Below, piece by piece: positions 21,801 through 33,435 of a DNA stretch of 64,000 bases. The stretch's first letter is position 1; the number at the start of each line of letters is the position of its first letter. The DNA comes from Linum tenue (lineage: Eukaryota > Streptophyta > Magnoliopsida > Malpighiales > Linaceae): NCBI GenBank assembly GCA_946122785.1, contig CAMGYJ010000002.1:53655703-53719702 (forward strand), in the 5' to 3' direction. Made by a program: the position numbers and the translations under genes. The notes under the pieces were generated by a model, which had not been told where the DNA came from, searched no databases, and saw only the letters and a program-made list of their open reading frames with translations.

Positions 21801-23037
21801 TCAAGATGCTTCCGTGCGGTTCTGTTGAAAACTTTAAGGCTTGGGTTATGGCACAAGGGTTGAAACAAGAATTTTACATTGATTGTGAAGAAACATTTGC
21901 AACGGTTTCCAAAATGCATATTGTTCGGACATTACTTGCCGTTGCAGCTATGAAGGGTGGATTTTGAAGCAACTTGATTTGAAAACCACCTTTCTTCATG
22001 GTGACTTAAAGGAGACTATTTCTACAGAGTGTACACCAGGGTATTTGAAGGGAATAAATCTAAGGTTTGTTTGCTTCGGTGGTCATTATATGGTTTGAAA
22101 CATGCGTCACATGTATGGTTTGAAAGTTTAATGATACAATCTTGGTTGTTGGCTTTACTGAGAGCGATAATGATCGTTCCTTGTTCATGCTTCAAACAAC
22201 TCATGGTCTCACCATGTTACTTATCTATGTGAATGATATGGTTGTGAGTGGTGACGATCCATCTGTTATTCAGTCCCTTATTCGTGTCCTTCGGGAAGCA
22301 TTTAATCTCGAGGAGTTGTGTGACTTGTCCTACTTTCTTGCCCAGAAGTCCATCGTTCACTAGCTGGTCTACTAGTCTGTCAGTAAAATTATATTGCAGA
22401 TCTCTTGAAAATGGCTCATATGGAGTCTCGTTATCCTTGCACTACACCGATGCAGTAGAATCTAAAGTTACACCAGGGTGAGGGTGATCTTCTTTCGGAT
22501 GGCTCGTTTTATCGCAGTATTGTTGGGTTTATTATTTACTTTATTCATACTAGACCTGACATCTTGTATGCATTACAAGTAGTGAGTTAGCTTATGTCGG
22601 ATCCGCAGACTTTTCATCTTGTTGTTGCTAATCTCATTCTCCACTAGTTATGTTGAGGCATACGCTTATGCATATTACATGAGTTATGTGGAAACTAGTT
22701 GATCTACCTCAAGTTGGTGTGTGAAAGTTGGTTTGTCCTTTATTTCTTGGTGGTGTAAGAAGTAGGATCGGGTGTGTAAGTCCTCTACAGAAGCTGAATA
22801 TCGATCCATGTTTGAAGTTACCTCTCAGTGGGTTTTGCTCCGTCGTCTTCTAAGGGAGCTGGGTCTCGTGTGTCGATCTCCTATGAAGTTGTGTGAAGAT
22901 AATACTAGTGCTATTTGCATCGCAACTAATCATGTGCTCCATGATCATACCAAACATATCGAAGTCCATATCCATTATATTCGTCAGCTGGTTGTTAAAG
23001 GACATATCACTCTTTCGTATATCACTTCCGAAGATTA
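18840..23037 (+). pseudogene. copia Gag-Pol fossil
   Basis: Gag starts MDAFNVYGLSVRFNGR near 18843, then frame-broken FVKGHHLLSILDGTLPKP. Pre-integrase: LWHHGLGHLDSSHLLKIF (about 20,435). Integrase: NPFDLVHTDFWGL and FALFIDHASRFAWLYF (about 20,600-20,730), then IHSNPGGEF. RT: KQEFYIDCEETFATVSKMH (about 21,860-21,920) and IYVNDMVVSGDD (about 22,225), where the catalytic YVDD has become YVND. RNase H: SSTEAEYRSM, LCEDNTSAICIA, HTKHIEVHIHYIR (22,780-22,985). Loss of a catalytic Asp together with frame breaks shows it is dead. Confidence 0.85.
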
Positions 23038-23159
23038 GACACAAATTTTCTCGTCAAGGTTGTCGCCACTACACATCATTGGTTGCTATCACACAAATTA
23101 AGAAAGGGTGTTAGATGTTTGTGTAGTTAATTATAATTAACCACTTTCATTTTTATGAA

Positions 23160-24276
23160 AAAAACCTTAAACCATTGTTATGTGGTATGCATCTATCATA
23201 GATATGTATGGAGGGAAGTGCATAGCCCTTCATGAAGATAGATGCTTGATACATTATATCATCAATACCTTAAACCATTGTTATGGCTTGTGGCACTAAA
23301 TAGCAATGTGTTATCCTTACTTCCTTGTTTGATTGATTAGTCTAGTAACATGAAGAGAAAACACGCATTAGCTAGTCATAATTCCTTTTGCATGTGTCGA
23401 TACCTCGATTAAAAAGGCTTATATGGAAGTGATATGGCATTACAATAGTTAAATGTTTAAGATCATCTCATTGATGAGAACGTATGCATGATCATATAGA
23501 TGGCACTACCTAAACAATCAACTTTATTAGTTGTTTCCTATTGCTTTAATTGTCTAGTTTCTGGTTGTTTGGTATGGATTATCAACCAAACCATAGAGAC
23601 CTCAACCCATGGTTTTTAATATTTTTGTCATCATATTATTTGAATACATGCTCTAGTTTGAAAGTAGTTACATCATAATTCCAGTGGAATACAACCCTAG
23701 ACATACCTAGGATTATTATTATTCGATTGCATAATACTATATTTTGCACATCACTATCATCAAGCCCAATAAACAATCATGCATGTGTTGCAGCATTGTA
23801 CGTTTGCCCGGTTAATTTGGACGTATTCCGTTCGACCTTCTGAATACCAACATTTCTTCATATTGCAGCTACAGGATGGATCCAACATCATATAAGCGAT
23901 CAACATACAGTCCTTGATTTTGGATCCATCTATTGATCCCTCTAGCGGCCCAGAAACGATCATATCTTCATATGCAAGATCATTACAACTAGAGTCTTTG
24001 TGTAGAGCATCCATGCATGTGTTTTGATTGTGAGAAATGCCCTAGATAAGGATTGACAAGTTCATGTGTCACATCCACCCATGGGAATGGAGGCGTTGAT
24101 CTCTTGGAGGTTGTTGCCTCTTGAGTGGTCACTCTCAACTCCAATGGCTAAGTTCAAGTGTGTTGACTTTCTTGCTAATTGAAGACACTTGTTCCCTCTT
24201 GGTTTACATTCCTTTCCATGTTCCGATCCTGCATTGTATCATTGGATTTTGTACGATATTCAAGGCCATTCCAAAC
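23160..24276. other. Spacer, nothing recognised
   Basis: The phrase accttaaaccattgttatg occurs twice (23,167 and 23,269), hinting at a small local duplication around the decayed LTR. No gene seen. Confidence 0.4.
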
Positions 24277-24284
24277 CTCGATTG

Positions 24285-24756
24285 TAGTGATGGCAATGGG
24301 ACGGGACAGAGCAGAGAGGGTACCTCAATACCTATGTCATGCCTCAGGCTTCTTCGGTTAGAGCGGGTATACCCATGTGGGTACGGGGAGAGGCGGGTCG
24401 ACCCCCTCTTACATGTCATTTGGAAAAAAAATACATGCAAAATTTGACTTTTTACAATAAAACAAAGTGAGAGATACTTTATGAATGAAAAATATTGATA
24501 ATATAATGGGTAATTAAGTCTAACTAGTTGAAAGATCAAATCTAAGTAGTTGAAGAAAAGTCACATATGAAAAATATGAATAGATACATGTAAAAAATTG
24601 AAATAGAATGGGCCAAAAATAGGGCGGGATGGGGCAGGGCGGGTTGAAAGTAGATACTCATACCCTGCCCCATGCTACTGCGGGCTGGATAACACTCGTC
24701 CCATCGCGAGTCAGATCGGATAATACCCAACGAGACGGTTCAAATTTCCATCCCTA
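24285..24756. mobile_element. hAT-like miniature element with 8-bp target duplication
   Basis: CTCGATTG is repeated at 24277-24284 and 24757-24764. Ends TAGTGATGGCAAT and the complement of ATTTCCATCCCTA form 13-bp TIRs with two mismatches. Subterminal GGGCGGG/CCCGCCC stretches are shared with the elements at 34411 and 36408. 472 bp, no coding. Confidence 0.85.
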
Positions 24757-24764
24757 CTCGATTG

Positions 24765-25590
24765 GTTTTGAATGAAGATTTGAACACGATGCATTAATAT
24801 ATAAAATAAAAAAATTAAACCATTAGGCTTTCCCAACAAATAGCTAATCCTAGAGACATTAAACTATTCGCAATTTGCAAATTGTTTACCGAAAAAACTC
24901 TCTTTTTGTCCTCACCAGGCAAGTGTATCTTCAAAGTACAGATTTTGGTGATTCTAGCTGGATTTTGGCAAATCTTTTATTAATCTCTTCCTTTTAAAAC
25001 TATTGGCCAACAGCATTATTATATTCTTAGAAATAGCGTATCTCGATCTCTTTATCACCACTTCCCCTCCCTAAGATTTCTTGTCATTATCGCTTCAACA
25101 ACCATCACCAATAATTCCCAAGCATGCACATGATCTTGCCCTTTTATTTCAGTTTAATTTAATCTGCTAGCTAGGGTTTTCATATTATTTTAAATCAGCA
25201 TTGTTTCTTTTGTTTGTGCTTAGCATAAGAAATTACATTTTCTTAGCGGTGGGAAAGGATAGCTCTAATAGAACATGTGATCAATAATTGTAACTTAGGA
25301 CAGTTTTGGTTGATTTGGAGAATTGAAATTTAAATCTTTAGATTCTTAGATTCTAACTCTTAGATTATTAAAAAAAATTAAATTTTTTGTCTGATAACTA
25401 TAGTGGTTAATATTGAAAAACATAGAAATTTTAATTTTTTAATCAAAGACATATTTAAGCTTAATCAAAAAGCTAAAATTCACCATGAAAAAGCATAAGA
25501 AACATAATTTTTTTTCCTGCATCCATGGTTAAATTTTTTTTTTTTCTTCCTTCAAATGATGCCTTAAGTTAAGTGAATTTAGCTCCTTAA
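24765..25590. other. Spacer, nothing recognised
   Basis: A+T-rich, with poly-T and poly-A runs; no frame with family similarity. Confidence 0.4.
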
Positions 25591-25591
25591 A

Positions 25592-25870
25592 TATAGAGGT
25601 GTATGACGGTCCGATCCGAGTCGGACCAAACTCATGAGAACCTCCAATTCAATAGTGAAAGATATCTTGGACCAAAAACTGTATCAATCATGCATTAAGA
25701 TCGGTTTGGTCCAATTCAAATGTCATTTCGGTACATTTTTCTTCAATATGTATGACATTCATGGGACCAAGAACCAAACAGTATTATATTTGGTTTGTAT
25801 AATTTGATCCAATCGTCGATTTGATCATATACAATTCGATACTTACAGATTACCAAACTGTTACACAGCC
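25592..25870. mobile_element. Miniature element, degenerate copy of the family also at 30735
   Basis: Shares long stretches with 30735-30997 (ggtccgatccgagtcggacc, caatagtgaaa, accaagaaccaaac...tattatat). Ends gaggtgtatgacggtcc and accaaactg are decayed. No target duplication seen. Confidence 0.6.
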
Positions 25871-26008
25871 TTGCTCGGTACATAAAGGTACAACTTAGTT
25901 AATGAAGTATGGTAATCATTTTTTGTATATTGACACTTTGAAAAGGGCGAGAGAGCGTGCATGTGTGATAGTGGAAGCATGCACTAAGATTCTAGAGACA
26001 GTGGAGCT

Positions 26009-27290
26009 TAATTGCAAGTTTGGTCACTCGAATTGCTACAAAATTTCACGTTTGCCACTAGAATTACTTTATTCCATTCGTAGTCACTTAAATTAGGTTA
26101 ACAGTCCAAATTTGGTCACTGGCCGTTAGTCTCCGTTAACTTTTGCTGATGTGGCAGTCAACTCTAATAGTTGACCGTTAAATGAGTGACGTGGCAATTA
26201 AAAAATTAATAAAAAATAAAATTTATAATTTTCTACTTTCCAACTAATTTTTACACCCATTTGACAAAAAAAAAATTCAATCAACTTGACACACACCACT
26301 TCTTCCATCACCCATTTCATGGAAGAAGTACTGGTAGGGTAGCAGCGACGGCGAGCTTGGACATCCGCCCGTGATCCTGGTGTTCTTCCGCTTCCGCTCC
26401 TCGCCGCCGAGCTTCGTCAGCTTCATCTCCCACATTTTCTCCCCGACCTTCAGCCCCACGCGCTCGCTCTCCTTCATGTACGTCTCCGAAAACTCCCGCG
26501 GTATGTACCGAGTACAATGGCGCATTTAATTTTACATTGAGAACCAAAAAAAAAAAAAAGAAAGAAAGAGTGTGGTGGTGATTGGAACAGAGTAGTAATT
26601 AATTAATTAATTACCGCCTGGCGGAGGCTGATGTAAGTCTCGGTCATGGTGGCGGTGACGACGGAGGCACGCCGACGGCCGATCGAGGCGCTGTTGGAGG
26701 ATGGTGGCCTGTCGCGGCCCGGATACGAAGAGGGCTCGCCGCGGTGCCATTGAGAAGACGACGCTGCTGCTTCTTCTTGTTTTTGTTGTTGTTCTTCTTT
26801 CTTCCGGTTGAGTTGCTCCAGCTCGTGCCCTCGAACTCATCATCCCCTGCGGCCAATTCCAATTCGATATCGTGACTCAAATTCATTCAATTCTCTCATA
26901 CTATGGAACCAAGCTAGAGGAGAAAAAAAAGTGAAACAGAAATTAAACCTACCGTGAGAGCTTTCCTCAGAGCAGTCGTAATCACTGTCCTCGTCCTCAT
27001 CCTCCTCGCCATCACCACCACCTGGACCACCACCGTCAAAACTGCTGCTCACATTCTCCTCCGGTAGGTCGGAAAACAGATCCTCCTCATCCTTCCCATC
27101 ACCGCCGGAACTCCGCGAAACCGCCGTGCAAAACAAGTTTACATGAACTGGGAGAGCGGTAGTGACAAAGAATGAGGCGCAGGGGAAGGTTTGGATGCTT
27201 AAGATGAGTCAGGGGAAGGAGTAGAATCTGGAGCAGGGGAAGGAGAGATGAGAAACCCAAACTTCTTGATGATAATCGCCACACTCCAAA
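26009..27290. mobile_element. MULE-like element (left end only) carrying a B3-type gene fragment
   Basis: The left end AGCTTAATTGCAAGTTTGG, followed by repeated tttggtcac phrases, matches the TIR of the element at 1582. Its next segment (tgacgtggcaattaaaaaat...ttctac) matches the arm of the element at 60680. No right-hand TIR is visible; it may have been removed by or before the LINE fragment at 27315. The right border is a guess. Confidence 0.6.
26300..27136 (-). pseudogene. Captured B3-domain (REM/VRN1-like) gene fragment with remnant introns
   Basis: Minus strand: an acidic first segment (27136 to about 26957; EDEDEDSDYDCSEESSHG) ends at a GTAGGT donor-like site; a second segment GDDEFEGTSWSNSTGRKK follows a gccgcag acceptor-like site and runs to a GTAATT site near 26613. 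The last segment reads YIPREFSETYMKESERVGL, KVGEKMWEMKL, RITGG, then after a one-base shift SKLAVA. This pattern (YIP..F...Y, V.L.VG...W.VKL, GGWSKF) is that of plant B3 DNA-binding domains of the REM class. Retained introns indicate capture of genomic DNA, not of mRNA. Family assignment moderate; intron borders inferred. Confidence 0.6.
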
Positions 27291-27314
27291 ATTAATATTA
27301 AGAAATAGTTATGT

Positions 27315-27587
27315 GTGGATAGACTCCATTTAGCTCAGGGGAGTGATAGTATGGCGGGGGCAATTTTTTGTGAAGTGTTGCTCTACTTGGCTGAGAATTC
27401 GGGGTTTAGTGTTCGATTTGTTGGTCGGCGTAGTAACAGGGTAGCCCATTTGGTGGCTAGAAAGACCCTTTTTTTGTACCCGATAGCAAGTCGTTCTTTT
27501 GATTTTGTAGCCTGGTTGAGGCATGTGATCTAATGAGCTTTTTCTGAATATCAATATATGATTATCTTTTGTCAAAAAAAAAAAATG
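27315..27587 (+). pseudogene. LINE 3' end: RNase H-like C-terminus with poly-A
   Basis: LHLAQGSDSMAGAIFCEVLL...FSVRFVGRRSNRVAHLVARK is the C-terminal part of the RVT_3 RNase H-like domain of plant LINEs (the V.RR.N.VAH.LA motif). A stop at about 27531 is followed by roughly 40 bases and a 12-base poly-A tract. 5' end strongly truncated; no target duplication identified. Confidence 0.75.
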
Positions 27588-27599
27588 TTTCTCCACTAA

Positions 27600-28608
27600 C
27601 ATGATGGATCGATGGTTTATTAGAAGGCGAAGTTTTGTGACTTAAAAAATGATAGATAAGAGGTACTCGATCGCGCGCTACCACTTTGTTACTTTGGTGA
27701 CTCCATTTTTAGCACGAAATTTTTTATGATAATAAAAGTGTGCCAAAATACATGGTTATGTAAGATCCGTTTCCAGTGGAGTTTGCTTGTGATGCATAAT
27801 AGCTTTGTTATTGTTGCCTCCAGTGATAAATTTTTTTTATGGGAGAACTGAAAAAGAAGAAGATGTGTCACACATATACTAAACACAATCTCAAGACTGT
27901 CTTCTATTCTTCCTTTCTGGCTATAGGATGCCCAAAATTAGACTAACACAAAATTTCATGGGAGAGGAATCCAAAAATATAAAGCAAAAGAAAAGGCAGT
28001 GATGATAAGAGATGGTAGGCCATAAGCTAAGCTAGAAACTAATCAGTTTGGAAGGAGACAAAGGATAAACAAGATTCCCACTTTCCCTTGCTTCTTTTGT
28101 ACATTTGATTCCTCTAATCAATGCATTTCCCCCCTTTCTTTTTTTTCCTTTTCCTTTTGGTGGGAATCACTTCATCATTAGATTGAATTAATTAGGGTTT
28201 AGCTTATCCCAAAGCAATGAATATAAAATTAACAATGCTTAATTATGGTTGCTGGTGGTGGGATAAACAATCATACATTCCCTTCTCATTCACGTGTGTA
28301 CCAAATTTGTATAAGCAAGAGTTGTAATGTAACTACGAGGCAAACGGCTGCCCGCACGTCCATAAGGAAATCAATCCGTTAGATATAGACTGGATGGATA
28401 AGTAACTTTTTAAGACTGTACTTTTTCTTTGGGTATACTCAATAGCCTATATAAAATGGATTAGTCTATAAATGCAGAAAATATTAAAATTAAAAAAAAA
28501 TATTTTAGAAATGTAACTACTCAAACATTATTTTCATAGTATTTTTTCATTATGATTTATGAAAGAGATAATTATGAGAATGAATCATGCAATAAAGACG
28601 GTACATTA
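27600..28608. other. Spacer, nothing recognised
   Basis: A+T-rich, short chance frames, a pyrimidine tract at 28,125-28,160. No gene or repeat signature identified. Confidence 0.4.
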
Positions 28609-29439
28609 AGTACGGGTGGAAAACGGGGCGAGACTGGGTACCCGTCCCGTTTGAAACACCCATAAAGTCGAGCACCCCTAAAGCCGAGCACTGTTGCAGT
28701 GATGCAAGTATTTCTTGGGGTGATTTTGGAAACGAATTTCAGGTTTGGGCTAATGTATATTGGGTATAACGGGTGCACATATTACCCAAATGGCTATTAG
28801 CGGGTAACCCGGTGGTACCCAGTGTTGAAATTTACAATCCCAAGTCTCATTCCGCAATAAATAAAACGGATATTTGGATATCCATAACCACTACAAGAAA
28901 CTGTACATGTAGACACGAAATCTTAGCCATGGTAATTTTAATCGTGGCTAGTATATCTAAACATCCACAAATTTTCTTGTCCGGTAGCAAAGCATAAATT
29001 TACTAGATTATAGAGCGACTAAAAGTTTTTCTTGAAGCTACTGCATACTTTTGGTTTTAAACTGTACGCATTGTAGCTATAATAAGTGTTTTAGCTATTA
29101 ATTTATTTGCCACTAATTAATTTTGAAGCTTATTTATAACCTTATTGCATTGAAAATTTTGATTCATGGCAAAAGTCTTAAGATTGCGTTGCTTTTAGCC
29201 ACAAAATAAAAAACTATGGCTAGAATTACTTTTTGTGTCGAAAGTAGTATCATCCTAGCTATTGATGATTCCACTTTAGCCTTACATGTTTAAACCGTGG
29301 CTGTTTAAGCAATTAATATCATCCAATTGTTATAGCTGGAGCTAATATTTTGTGATGAAAATCAATAAATATAGATAATAGATGTACTCCCACACAAATA
29401 AATTGTGTACCTTTATTTTTTCAAAAGAATCTTCAATTA

Positions 29440-30734
29440 AATTAATATTTACAAAATCCTATGGAATTAGCCTGATGGTAATGTGTGAAATAGAGAATAT
29501 CCGTCACACCCAAAATTAGAACTCGAGATCAATAATCAACGAAAAAACGTCAATATTTACAACATGTTTAGAGAAAAAAAATTCATAAGCGATGACAACA
29601 ACTGTTGCGAGGCTGGATTTTCGATCCCCGGACTTAATAATAATAACTTGCTGGACTATATTCATAAATTTACATAAATCATTTTTATAACTTAATCTTC
29701 CTAGAAATAAAACCATTGTAAAGCTTATTCATTCTTAATTTTAAATTTATCTTCATCTCTTTAATATTAAAAGTGAATCAAACTATATCAATTATATATG
29801 TGTGAAGCATGGTTGTCAAGCCATTATCTAGCCACTCAGTTGAACCTGAATACACACAGGGCCAGAAAATAAATTTATTGTTAAATTATTGGATGTTAGT
29901 GTTACCTATCAAATTACTTTAAGATTATCAAAATCTTAATTTTTATCATATATACGCATATATTTCTATATTATGTATAAAAAGGCTTAAACCATTGAAA
30001 CCCAATCCTACCAAGAAATCTCGAACCATGTACTTCACCGGCTCAATGACTTAAACCGGTTTGACAACCTTGATATAAAGTCTAAATCTAATTAGAAATA
30101 TTGGTCGCATTTGGTGTATTGCTTTTGCGTTGGCTAATGACTAATGAGGATAGTAAGAGACAAGGTTGTCCACCTGTAGGTTGATCCGGTTTGACCTTAA
30201 AGGATGAGGAAAACGAGCGCCACACACTCGTAGGTTGACGACGTCATGAGTTGGAGGTTATACGACGTCATTTTTCTTTTGGTTTTCAAAATGTGCATAT
30301 TTTCCAGTTTCCCCTTCGCCTAACACTATTTTTGGCATTCAAAATTGAGTACAATTAAAGAATTTATTTCAAATGGGGTCAGTGAATATTAATAGTAGTT
30401 ACTTTGTTAGTCTTAGTTTGGGACGTCTAACTACTTGCTTGCAACTACTTTGCTACTCGAACGTTTGAATATTGGTGTTCTATGACTGTGCTTGAATTTT
30501 CATTAAATGTTGAATTCAAGTATGAAATGTTATTTTAGTGTAATGTTATATGTGATTTGATATAATTTATACATGTATGAACAATATAATGATTTTTTCA
30601 TATATAAATCCTAAATCAGATTAAAACGATCATACTATTAATTCTCAACTCACTTGTTCGATCGGGCCAATAGGCTCCGTCAACCTTGGTAAGAGAAGAG
30701 GGAAGTAACATATTTTCTTAAAGTAATCATGGAA
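29440..30734. other. Interior of the CACTA element, no coding seen
   Basis: No transposase similarity. A tRNA-like phrase near 29,468-29,530 (agcctgatggtaatg ... agaactcgagatc) resembles decayed A and B boxes of a plant SINE but is too weak to call. Confidence 0.35.
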
Positions 30735-30997
30735 TAGGGGTGGCATTGGTCTGGTCCGAATCGGATCAGACCAAATTCAGGAGAATCGCGGTTCAATAGT
30801 GAAATACATATTAGGTCCAATGACCGGATCAATAGTGCATTCGGTCCATTCCAAATATAAATTCGGTCCATTTTTTTCAGCATAAATAAAATTCATAGTA
30901 CCAAGAACCGAACCATATTATATTCGATTCAGTTTGATCCGATCCAAAAATCGATTCGGTCCGGTATGGTGCGGTATAGACCAATTTGGCCACCCTA
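30735..30997. mobile_element. Miniature inverted-repeat element nested in the CACTA element
   Basis: Ends taggggtggcattggt and accaatttggccaccctaa are inverted with few mismatches, giving a 263-bp non-coding element of hAT-like style. A diverged relative lies at 25592-25870. No clean target duplication. Confidence 0.65.
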
Positions 30998-31999
30998 AAT
31001 AGGCGAAGTGAAATGTGAGGCGGGATTTCAAAAAATTTAGACTTTCCCACCCTGCCAATGTCCCGCGTAAAGGAAAAATTGAGAAGAAGTCTCTCGAATA
31101 ACTTTAACCTATTTCCCCCATCTTTCCTTAACCTAATACCTAATATAATCTAGCTCCTCTTCCGCCGACCTTCCTCCAATCTCCCTCATTCTTCCTCCCC
31201 AGACTCTTCTTTCTTTCTCTGCTCCCTCGCCTCCACATCTTATGTATTCCTGGCTACTATCTCAAGACGAAGATCAACGAACAACAAGTGTTCCGGTTAG
31301 GTAGATATGCAAATCATTAGCACAAGGAATTGCCGAGTAGTTGAACGCGGTATCTGACTCTTTCTTTTTATTCAGTTATACACTCTCCATGGCCACGATG
31401 TGGAGGATGCACAAGTCTAATTATAGTATCGAAAGTTATCTAGTGATGTGTTATTTTGATAGTAATTGACACAATTTTTTACAACTAATTGATGCAGTTG
31501 TGAAATCCTTTTTTTTTTCCCCTGTAACTTCCAGGTTTACATGGAGAAAGTACTAGATTATTATTAGTTTGCTTCATATCTCAGAGTATGCACTTCTCCT
31601 TGGGATGGAAGGTTCTTCCTTGAATATTTATGTAATTATTGTTATGGTATTTTCGATATAATTATAAACAATTAAACATGACTCATAATTCATTTGCTTA
31701 AACTTCTTTTTTAATTCAGGTTTGGTTCTTCAGAGCAGAAGCCGCTTGGGATAATTTGGTGGATGTCTCATCATTGACTTCAACCATATATAATTTCGTG
31801 GATGCTTCGTTCATAACATAGGATGAATGAAAAAGGGGACTTTCCATTTTTAGTACATTTGTGATATTTTCATTTAACGAGTGTTCTAATATCATTGTTG
31901 AATTATGAATGCACATGTTATTATAGAAATATTTTTAGAGAAATGTATGTAGGATCTGTATTATAACCGATGGAATACGATAGTCACAACTACACATAC
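30998..31999. other. Interior of the CACTA element, no gene recognised
   Basis: A pyrimidine-rich stretch at 31,090-31,240 looks like a gene 5' leader (possible captured DNA), but no open frame follows that I can assign. Confidence 0.35.
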
Positions 32000-32700
32000 A
32001 TGAAAACAAAATAAAATTGGTTGGCAATGAAGCATCATTTGTTGGATTTATTAGTGACAAATTCATTATATATGTATTGACGATTGGCCACCAAAAGCTA
32101 ATCGTCGTGAGACTTTGCCAGACAAAAACGACCATCTTGAGCCATGAATTGGTTGAACTAGTGATAGGAACAACTGTGACTAATGGTTTTCCATCAACTA
32201 GTCAAAATAATGTATATGACAAACCTCAAACAGAATTAGCCACGATTTATTTTACCCGAAGCTATATCAGTGTCATATTTCATGGCACGAATCATAATTA
32301 TTCAGTTTCAACGTAAATTATGCGTGGCAAGTAATTTGACAAAGCCACATATTATTTTCTATGTAGCTAAATAGTTCAATGATATAGCCACATGAAAATT
32401 GCTTTTATAGCAAGACTTTGATAGGTTATGGCTATATTATATTTCGTCATAGCTAAACATATCAGCCATTAGCTATGCAAGTGAAAAAGTGTGTAGCTAA
32501 CCTTTAGCTGCGCCACCTCTAGCCACACAAGCTACAAAATTATTTGTTTGTGGCTATATCATTTAGCCACACAATTTTTACAATTTAGCTACGAAAAACT
32601 TCATAGTTGTATGTGTGGATTCTTGTAGTGAACTCTCAAATAACCGGATGAATATGAATATACCCAAATAATCGTTTCTCATTGTCTACCCCTATAATAT

Positions 32701-32822
32701 GAAGGGTAAAGAGGGTAAATAAAGAGTGAAACTGGTTTGATGCGAAAGAAAAGAGGTTTATGAAGGGGAAAGAGGGTAAATAAAGAGTGAAACTGGTTTG
32801 ATGCGAAAGAAAAGAGGTTTTG
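32701..32822. repeat. 61-bp unit in two tandem copies
   Basis: 32701-32761 and 32762-32822 are almost identical (three or so differences), both containing gagggtaaataaagagtg and gatgcgaaagaaaagagg. No coding role visible. Confidence 0.9.
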
Positions 32823-33184
32823 TAGAATGGGTTAAAATAGATACTTAATATCTTTATCAAGTGAGTTCAAGATATTTGTTCATTTAGGCAACACTTACAA
32901 GCAAAAAAGCGAGGCAATTTGAAAGGTTTAGAAGCATTTTCAAATACTTCATGTACTTTTCACATTGAGAACATATGTTTTTTATTCAAAGGCTTAGATG
33001 TGGACTCGTTCTTAACAATAAATCGTATTTCAAATTATCACTAAATCTTAGCATCTGAGTTGATTTGGCTTAACGGATTAATTCAAATTTGATTACTATC
33101 CATTATAAAAGAAAAGGGTTAATTAAGTGTTTCCTTAAAATGAATTATTGTCATGTGTTGAATTACCCGAACTGAGTGGAGAAA

Positions 33185-33435
33185 CGATGTAGAAGGGCAC
33201 CAGTTGGCACAGAATCTCGGATACCGCAAAGTCGAGATACAGTTGGACTCCAGATGTGTTGTTCAATTACTTAGCCAAAGGGATGGCGATGATCATTGTC
33301 ACACAACAGTCTTCCAGGACTTTTAGGCACTCCTTGATAGAGATCGAGAAGTTTTCTTGTGACATATTTATAGGGAGGGCATTAAGTGAGTTCATTTTCT
33401 TGGTAGGCTCGGTTACTAGCTACCTCTAGGTTTCC
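33185..33435 (+). pseudogene. LINE RNase H-like fragment
   Basis: Plus strand: QLAQNLGYRKVEIQLDSRC, VVQLLSQRDGDDHCHTTVFQ, then after a stop LLDRDREVFL and HIYREG. These are the central and C-terminal motifs of the LINE RVT_3 RNase H-like domain (LDS and YREGN-type). Stops show it is dead. Confidence 0.7.

Larger units (their letters stand above)
18352..23150 (+). mobile_element. Fossil Ty1/copia element, plus orientation
   Basis: 5' LTR 18352-18589 begins TGTTAG and ends CA, followed at once by primer site TGGTATCAGAG (18590-18600). A purine tract agaaaggg (23101-23108) precedes TGTTAGATGTTTGTGTAG, the start of a 3' LTR that can be matched for only about 45 bases. Internal order gag-IN-RT-RH is copia. 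No target duplication could be assigned because the 3' LTR is truncated or diverged. Many stops and shifts make it clearly older than the element at 9100. Confidence 0.85.
28889..32630. mobile_element. Non-autonomous CACTA (En/Spm) element
   Basis: Left end CACTACAAGAAACTGTACA and right end ...ATTCTTGTAGTG are the classic CACTA termini. The 3-bp duplication AAC lies at 28886-28888 and 32631-32633, exactly the CACTA size. Both ends (28,900-29,350 and 32,000-32,600) are filled with short tagcca/tggcta words in both orientations, the subterminal repeats bound by the transposase. The 3.74 kb interior has no TNP2 or TNPA-like frame, so it depends on a helper. A miniature element at 30735 is nested inside. 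Confidence 0.88.
28609..32686. mobile_element. Probable hAT-like element interrupted by a CACTA element
   Basis: 28609-28888 begins tacgggtggaaaacggggcg with GGGTACCCG-type subterminal text; the sequence after the CACTA element (32634-32686) ends cattgtctacccct, a decayed inverted match to the left end. The CACTA target duplication AAC joins the two halves. The outer duplication could not be confirmed. Confidence 0.4.

Noticed and set aside
26522..26580. Poly-A at 26,547-26,559 as a retroposon end
   Set aside because: It falls inside a probable intron of the captured B3-type fragment and no duplication flanks it.
27303..27620. Target duplication for the LINE tail at 27315
   Set aside because: The bases after the A tract (tgtttctccactaac) have no copy near 27,290-27,310.
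29460..29540. tRNA gene or SINE inside the CACTA element
   Set aside because: A and B box resemblance is too weak and no cloverleaf can be drawn by eye.
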